Translations under genes and position numbers: made by a program
The notes under the pieces: model-generated
Told to the model about the DNA's origin: nothing
What the model saw: only the letters and a program-made list of their open reading frames with translations
Databases searched by the model: none
Shown here: piece by piece, positions 56,600-64,000 of the stretch
Layout: each line of letters opens with the position of its first letter
Position numbering within the stretch: position 1 is the stretch's first letter
DNA from: Steromphala cineraria
Lineage: Eukaryota > Mollusca > Gastropoda > Trochida > Trochidae
DNA: 64,000 nt
Assembly: GCA_916613615.1 (NCBI GenBank)
Contig: OU744721.1
Location: 85,503,060 to 85,567,059, forward strand
Direction of reading: 5' to 3'

Positions 56600-57783
56600 A
56601 ATTATATTTTTTCTAAGTCATCATTTCACAAATTTCACAAAATATTTCTTTTTTTAAGTCAAAATGTCATCAAATTATTACTTTTCAAAGTAATTATTTC
56701 ACCAAACTTATACGTTTTCAAAGTCTTCATATCATTCATTATTACTTTCCAAAGTCAACATTTAACAAAACGTATAAGTTCCCAAAGTCATCATTTCACT
56801 AATTCTTCCTCTTCAAGTCATAATTTTACCAAATTATTCCTCTTCAAAGTCATCATTTAACCAAATTACTTCTTTTCAAAGTCAACATCTTATAAAATGT
56901 TCACCTTTCAAAGTAAACATCTAATAAAATAATCACTTTTCAAAGTCACTATTTCATCAAATCATTTCCTTTCAAAGTCATCATTTTACCAATTATTTCT
57001 TTTCAAATTCAACATTTCATCAAATTATTACTTTTCAAAGTATTTTTTCACTATTTCACCAACCTATTAGTTTCCAATGTCATCATTTCACTAATTATTT
57101 CTCTTCAAATTTATCATTTCATCAAATGATTCCTCTTCAAGTCATAATTTCACCAAATTATTCCTATTCAGAGTCATCATATAAACAAATTATCTCTTTT
57201 CAAAGCCAGCATTTCGAAGAATTATATTTCTCTTCAAACTCAACAAATTCATCTTGTATTTCTTTTCAAAGTCAACATTTCATGAAATCATCACTTTTGA
57301 AAGTCAACATCTCATAAAATTTGTACTTTTCAAAGTTACCATTTGATGAAATTGTTGATATTAAAAGTAAAAATTTCATCAAATTATTTCTTTTTAAAGT
57401 CAACATTTTACCAATTATCACTTTTCAAAGTCAACACTTCACCAAACATATTAGTTTTCAAAGTCATCATTTCACTAATTGTTTCTCTTCAAAGTCACCA
57501 TTTCACCAAATTATTACTTTTGAAAGTAAACATTTCATCAAATCATTAATTTCCAAAGCCAACATTTCTTCAAATTAATACCTTTCAAAGTCAATATTTC
57601 AACTTAATTTCTTTTCAAAATCAACATTTCATCAAATTATTTCTTTCAAAGATATCATTTCACAAATTATTTCTTTCCAAAGTCATCCTTTCACAAATTA
57701 TTTCTATCCAAAGTCAACATTTCATCAAATATTTCTTTCAAAGTCAACATTTACCAATTTTTTTACTTTCAAAGTCTACATTA
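56600..57783 (-). repeat. Minisatellite, inverted array
   Basis: About 35 units around CTTTTCAAAGTCAACATTTC plus ATCAAATTATT, the reverse complement of the array at 49,441-50,236. Frames at 57,126-57,317 and 57,321-57,578 are products of the repeat. Confidence 0.85.
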
Positions 57784-57934
57784 CAGATTAAAGATGATAT
57801 TTACAAATATTTACAAAAATTTACAAATATTTACAAATATTTACAAAAATTTACAAAGGATTAAAGATGATATTTACAAAGAAATAAATATCTTGTAAAG
57901 ATGATATTTACAAAAAAATAAATATCTTGTAAAG
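57784..57934. repeat. AT-rich right end of the foldback-like structure
   Basis: Repeated ATATTTACAAA and AAATATCTTGTAAAG words, inverted relative to 49,219-49,440. Confidence 0.6.
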
Positions 57935-58828
57935 GTAATAAATATCTTCATTTCACCCAGTGATGAAACAAGAAACATAACCCTAAATACTAATGTGTAC
58001 ATACTTAATGTCAACATAACTATGCAACGAGGACATACGAATACATACACAAATGCAATTTAAAAAATTAACTGTTAGAATTCGATACAACAGATATTTT
58101 AAAATGGGAACAATTAATAAACAAAAATTCAAATAAAAATACTTGTTTGGTTGAATATTCTTGATGTTCTATCAGTTTCCAGAAAGTGGAGAAGAAAGCG
58201 ATATCCGGAAGGTAAAAATACATATTCATTTTGAAGTAATAAGTCTGAGTCATAAACAATTTTAAAAGCTAGTTTTTCATAATGCTGCATTCTTAAGTTT
58301 GTAACGTTTTTCAAAGACACTATTGTACTACCAATGGTAATGATTTTTAATCGTTTTTGTTTAGAAAAGAAAAAGATCAAAGCCACCTTGCAATGCTAAA
58401 ACAATGTTTTGTTGTGAACAATTCAACATAAATATAATAATAATAATAATAATGGGTATTTGTTGTGCGCCATTCCATACACTTATGCATGCTCATGGCA
58501 CAAACTAAGACCACCACGCTGTGATAAATCACAACCTTTTTCCATTTTCATTTGTTACACCTAACCTTTCAGTAATGTTTCCAATGTTCCCTACTGTGAA
58601 ACCAAATGTTAACTTCAGTTGTTTGAATTTTACACCAAAGGTTTAATTATATTTCCATATGTTTAATTCCATCTGCAAAAACTTTTAATATATTTCCTTT
58701 TATATATTTCGAAAGTCGTTTTTGGCACACAATAAATCTTCTTCTGTGTGATTTTTTACCTTCTTTCTCGTTAAACAACTGACTCCACACCAAGCAGCTA
58801 TTGAACATAAGGGATCCAATTACACTTT
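57935..58828. other. Non-coding stretch with a SINE/LINE tail
   Basis: At 58,436-58,480 an ATA microsatellite is followed by ATGGGTATTTGTTGTGCGCC; read on the minus strand this is a GCGC...AAATACCC(ATT)n tail common in animal SINE/LINE 3' ends. The remainder holds no supported gene. Confidence 0.4.
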
Positions 58829-61800
58829 TAAATAAGCAAGTTTACGGGGTCTTTGATATGAACTTCATTTAGCACTAGTTGATAGACATGCTAAACACAG
58901 ATATTTCTTTACATACACGTTATTATTATTAGACTATGTTGACCTCAAATTTTTAAAATGGGCATAGAATTATGCATATAAAAGCATTATCACTTACGAA
59001 TAAACAGTAAATAAATTGTGGCGATGTGCAACGCGTGCAATAACAGACTTTACAAAGGAAGAGCAAATTATCATTGTTCTGTTAAGCTTGTATGCAATAT
59101 CAATAACACTGACATTGGTGTATGAACGAAAATTTGAATATCATAATTTCCAAAAATGGACACAAATAGCACTGTTCATGTTTTTTAATAGAAAAACTTA
59201 TGATAAGTTACTTAAAAGGAACGTAATATAAAAGTAGGCCCGATGAACATCCTTTTTTTTATATCATCACTGGTGCAATCCTCTTGAATTTCACCACTTG
59301 AGTCATCAAATATCTGTTTCTAGATTTATGTTACTGATTCAAGGAAACACATCATAAATCATACCTGTAATCAGCTGCTATATTTGAATTGCTTGAATTG
59401 ATAGCATTTCCATATCCAAATGGATGATCCAGTATTACTATATGAAGGATGCAGCTAGTGAGACTCATATCTGTCATAACTGTATGTTAAAGTCTGTATT
59501 TTCAAGATAGGTGAAAGTAAAGACAGGTTGAATTATTGAGGTAAAAATGCCTAAAAACAATAATGTGGACGACTCCCCTGAGGTTAGTTACTGAAATTGA
59601 TACTGTCTGATAGATTCCATCCAATCGTATCAAGTCACGGTAATCATATAAATTGCAACAACTCTCTGCAACTTTAAAAGTTATTGCTTTTATTCTGCCA
59701 TATTGAATCTCTAGATTGATTTTCATTAAGATAAAAGCTTTGTATTTTCAAGTATTTCTTGATTTCTTTAACTGAAATGGTGGAATATGACATTTGTGAA
59801 TAATTAAAATCTTAATATCTTAATAACATTATAGTGCATAGAGTGCATGTAGTTCAAACTGCTATTGATTTTGTTTTATAATGCTAAGGTTGAAAATTCA
59901 ATTATGTTCAAACTGATTATTTCAATAACATAGACTTCATTCATATTACTGAGTTGTATACAGGGTGTTCAAATACAGGGTATTTGTGAACGTCGTTTAA
60001 TTTCTTCATACTTGTATGTTATCATAGGTAGCAATAATGTATACTTAGACATCCACAATTATTTTATTCTTTGCTTTGCCTCTTGAATAAATCATGGTAA
60101 GATAGATATAAAAATGAGGTAATTTTCATGAATTTTGAAATAAGATGACACTTAACAAATCTTGATCTTTGTCATGTAGTTTCACTCACAGCAAATATCT
60201 GTCAATTATCTATATTTCTGATCCATGCATTAGCATAATTTAAAACGGAACAGAAAATACATCATTGTCCTGCTAAGCTTGAAATTGAATGGAATATCCA
60301 TAATACTGACTTCGGTGTCTGGATGAAGATTAATATTTAGTAGGAGATTAGTATAATAATTTCCCGAAAAAGACACAAATGGCTGCGTCCATGTTTTTAA
60401 ATAAAAACAAACATACTATAACTTACTTAAACGAAAGGTAATATAAATGAAGGCCCGATGCACATCCTTATGTTTTACATTGTAACTGGTGCACTCCTCT
60501 TTATTCCTACCTTTCGTAGAGATACTGACACGTACAATGAAAATGAATTATATGAACTACCTATGGTTTTAGCCAATTCTCTCTTTGTAAAGGAAATTCA
60601 AACACATTCACACACGCTCAAGTAATACCTACATGTTAACATGTGTACATCAAGAGCCTGTCACTGGGCTTATTACTCTAAAGCTAACCTCTGAGTCTAT
60701 ATCCTGAATCTAACTATAGAGGAGTCATTGATCTTTAATCTATATGAATAGAGTGCCCGCCGACAAAGGAGTCTGACAGGATGAGAAAATTGCCTCATAA
60801 CTCCAATTCAAAGATAACCATGATACTCACAATAGCAAACATAAATGGATGACGTAGATAGCTTGCTAGCAAAGAATTCACTTTAAAATACTTACCTCTT
60901 TCTCTTCACAAATTCTACTTTTCACAATGTTAATCAATTGTGTCAGTTTTGGTACAGGGGATGATTTGTGTTGCCTGTTGATGAAAATGATATATTCTAC
61001 CTGTGTTCGAGCTTGAGAAAGAGTAGATACAAATGTCATTCCTAATTATCCAGATTCCAAATATATCAATTCGTCCGAATCTCAAAGACATTGTACTTTT
61101 GCCTTATGTTATAATAATAACTACATTGCCTTGAGTGAACCAATCTGAAAAAAAAGATTATAGGGATAATAAATAAGCTTGCAGCTTTTACAGATGTTTT
61201 CATTCCTTCATTTTAGAGCAGAAGTCCTTTCGTTAAATAATTAGAAATAAATTTTACTTTGCACCATTTCTATGTAGTTTGCAAGTGTTAAAGCAAGATA
61301 GTTTAAATCATGAGAATGTAAATGTGGTATTTTGATATTGGTGATCTAAACAAAGTGTAATGATTAACACATACAATGACAACTGTATTTCTGTACAAAA
61401 GGATTTGACTTAAAATTAAGACATTTAACATGCAGATTTACATTTAGTTATATTGTCATAATACAGTTACTGGTGTCCAATTAACAAGTTTATAATTATC
61501 CATACTGTACAATATTCTTCATAACATTTCAAAAATATATTTTTGTATGCAGACCGGAATTGATATAAGTATTTGGTAGTTTACACATCTGGTTTCACAT
61601 TTTGGGAAATAAATATGTTTTTACCATCTTCCGTCAGATATTTGAATCCTACAGATATTGACGACCTGATTCAGGATTCGATATTGCTCCTAAATTCAGC
61701 TCCATTATCACTCCTAAGGGAGTCTGTGAAACAGAACTACATCTGGGGGCAATAATATTTCTATAAATACAGATTTAGATTTAGATGAACTGCCATGATG

Positions 61801-64000
61801 CTGTAGATCCACGCAATAAACATATACTATTGCTTCATCCTTCACCGTAGCATATTGTACTCACGAGATTAGATAATATTTAGATCAGTAAACAAGTAGA
61901 TTAAACACTGTCATGAAAATGGAACATAAGTTCAACCACGTAGAGAAATAAGTCAGATTAAGAAGAACCTGTAAACAGTGTATGTAGTATGCCTATCAAT
62001 GGTTATGACTAACAGGAAAAGCGTTGTTCACAAGTGTCATACATCTTGTCTTTTATCTCCAACTCTGAACTTTGTCAACTTTTCGAACACAAACTAAGGG
62101 AGGTGCAAGCATATTGTTTTGGGATAGACGTAAGAATAGTATGGTTTAGGTTTAATCTGTAAATGTATCTCATCAAGTACTCCAACTCAGAACTTTGTTA
62201 ACTCTCTGGGTCAAAGAACAGTATGGCTTAGGTTTGACCCTAATGCAGTTGTAAGCAAAGCCTCAAAGCCTTTTTGACGTAAAACGTATCCTCTGAAGGC
62301 AGGTCGTCTAGTGGTGGTCAAATTATTCAACTGAGCCTGGTAAAAGTGAGATCAAAATTATTTTGTTAGAAATGTGAATTATCCTGCTTTGTTTGAACAA
62401 AAGAAACTTTTTATCCAGTATTTATCACCTTATTAATATGTTCTGAAATACAATATTCCTCTGACACCAAAAGAAAAAAGGTCATAGTTCATTAACTCTC
62501 GTGAAAAAATGCTCATGCTGTTTATCCTTAACTATATTTGTACCTGGTGTTTCCGTTTTGCATTAGTATTATTTGCAAGTTATTATGGATGCAAACTATA
62601 TAATTATGTATTCACATGCAATTAAATGAAAAAGCTTTAGATTAAGATTTAGATTAATTTTAGATGCAGGACATTTTTAACAAAACAGCAGCATAGATAC
62701 AACGAGGCGCCTATTGCGAGACATTTGCGAGACTGTTTCAAACAATAATTGATTTAAGAGCTGTATAACAAATCATTCATACCGTGCTTTAGGGCGTTTC
62801 AAAAAATTTCTTAAAGGAACACATTTTTATGAGGTTTAATTGGAATATTCAGAGATCCTGATTTGAATGATAACTTTCTTGAGATCTTGACTTTCATAAG
62901 TACTTGCAAATGCTAATTAGGCACACATTCTACGGACCTATCATTACAGAAAGGTCGTAGCATCCTAGTTTATTAGTTCAAGCCACATGGGACTTGTGTT
63001 GGGAAGTTTTATATCAGCAACGACTTCCTCACTGATTGGCTTTTAGAACAGATAGTTGTATAGATGGAGCGTATCACACAATACTCAAAGGAAATCTCTT
63101 TGCTGCATCAGCAGATTTTTATCAACTTTATTGTAAGGGCATCGCTTTAACAATTATGAAGGAAGCAAATATATGTTTTGATATCTATTGCAGACACTTG
63201 CATATAGTCTGTTAACATCAACACATTTTGATTTACAGATCGATTAAGGATTGCATGAACTGACAAGAGATGATTTGGGTATTTATTTACTTTTATTAAG
63301 TGTTATCTACCTGTGATGCAATTGCAAGACGTTTCATGATGATGTTATTGCTAAGCACCACATATTTCATGTTCAATGGTTTTCAATCGCGTTTAAAAGA
63401 GGAATATAAGGTCAGACATATTTTTTTAAATGGTTCCAATTGAAAAACAATGAATTTAAACTATATGAAGCAGTAATAAATCAAATATATAATGTGATGA
63501 TTTCACACAAAATTAACCGCCAATGGACTATGAGAATCTTTATTATATGTTCTCTGACTATGGATGATTGGTTTGTGAAATGGGATTTTTGAAATAATAT
63601 GTTGAGCATAAACGTACAATTATAAGTAAAAAAAACGTGTCAGGAATGTCAAGAAAATGAAAATAAATGGTTCCAATTGAAAGACAATGTATTTAAACTA
63701 AATGGAGCAGTAATGATTCAAATATATAACGTAAACTTTAGCCATGCCATTCCTTCTTCTTACACAAAATGAATTAAAGGTGTTTAAAAAAAATGGCCGC
63801 CAATGGATTTTATGTGAATCTTCATACTTTGTTCTCTGACTATGGATGATTGACTTGTGTAGTGAGATTTTGACAATGTCAAAATAATACATTAAACATT
63901 AACTTATAACTTCAGTGAAAAAATTAAAAATTAAAATTATCAAAAAACGTGCTACTGCCCCTTTAAGGCAACTAACACTCAAGTGTGAACCCTAAAAAGA
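58829..64000 (+). repeat. Long non-coding repeat, copy R4, cut by the window end
   Basis: Begins like R3 (58,829). 59,390-59,800 matches R1 at 10,140-10,560; 60,480-61,270 matches R3; 61,150-64,000 matches R2 without the Ngaro. It retains the orientation of R2 in the region that is inverted in R3. Confidence 0.7.
63388..63962. mobile_element. Fused MITE pair in R4
   Basis: Same fused arrangement as R2 (30,088-30,291 plus 34,555-34,937) but uninterrupted. The left terminus is eroded (CAATCGCGTTTAAAAG). Contains the empty Ngaro target at 63,580/63,581. Confidence 0.65.

Larger units (their letters stand above)
49219..57934. mobile_element. Large foldback-like inverted-repeat structure built of tandem arrays
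   Basis: Read from both ends inward the order is the same and mirror-oriented. First come AT-rich ends with CTTTACAAGATATTTA (49,219 and, inverted, about 57,919-57,934), then a roughly 31-33 bp minisatellite (49,441-50,236 and inverted 56,600-57,783), then a 182 bp satellite (50,610-51,808 and inverted 54,092-54,460), then a centre. Long inverted repeats made of short tandem repeats are the hallmark of foldback transposons. No transposase frame is seen and no clear target duplication was found. Two MITEs and a LINE tail are nested in it. Alternative: two independent satellite blocks that happen to be inverted. Confidence 0.5.

Noticed and set aside
57126..57578. Frames with repeated FKVNIS-type words
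   Set aside because: Translation of the minisatellite, not a protein.
63698..63892. 64-residue minus-strand frame recurring at 34,672-34,866 and 43,514-43,726
   Set aside because: It recurs because it lies inside the MITE family; there is no coding signature and the better-preserved MITE copies do not keep it open.

Overview
The window looks like nuclear DNA of an AT-rich metazoan genome, most likely a mollusc or another lophotrochozoan. Reasons: spliced GT-AG exons, TATA boxes and AATAAA signals, no bacterial-style operons outside a transposon, and dense animal-type mobile DNA (Polinton/Maverick, Ngaro/DIRS-like YR retrotransposon, TTAA-flanked MITEs, LINE/SINE tails). The mollusc placement is an inference from the style of the repeats. 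No intact host gene is evident; the recognisable genes belong to mobile elements.

Layout. 0-2 kb: two decayed coding remnants on the minus strand (an SGNH-type hydrolase and a small spliced, frameshifted gene). 2-7.9 kb: non-coding DNA with fragments of dispersed repeats. 7.9-46.6 kb: three diverged direct copies of a long non-coding repeat; a fourth occupies 58.8-64 kb. The first copy is interrupted at 11,853-27,563 by a 15.7 kb Polinton with 6-bp GATATA target duplications and about 1.05 kb terminal inverted repeats (TIRs). The second is interrupted at 30,292-34,554 by a Ngaro-type YR retrotransposon with split direct repeats; the uninterrupted target is preserved in the fourth copy. 49.2-57.9 kb: a large inverted-repeat structure whose arms are tandem arrays (a roughly 31-33 bp minisatellite and a 182 bp satellite) in mirror order, resembling a foldback element.

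The Polinton is the centrepiece. On the plus strand, short zinc-finger exons lead into a protein-primed type family-B DNA polymerase. On the minus strand lies a compact block: tandem PC4-like protein, an unknown protein, integrase with chromodomain, minor capsid, major capsid, cysteine protease, a small basic protein, packaging ATPase, a 70-residue protein, a second copy of the small basic protein, and a 212-residue conserved protein. Gaps are only 3-7 nt in one cluster, and in the other an ATGA overlap and a 32-nt overlap occur, so two polycistron-like transcription units are inferred, each with its own TATA box and AATAAA signal. Polymerase, minor capsid, major capsid and ATPase each carry one or two breaks; integrase, protease, PC4-like and small proteins are open. 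This is a fairly young but inactivated virus-like transposon.

A family of about 290-360 bp TTAA-flanked MITEs (T2/Kolobok-like termini) is inserted throughout, including inside the Polinton and next to the satellite arrays.
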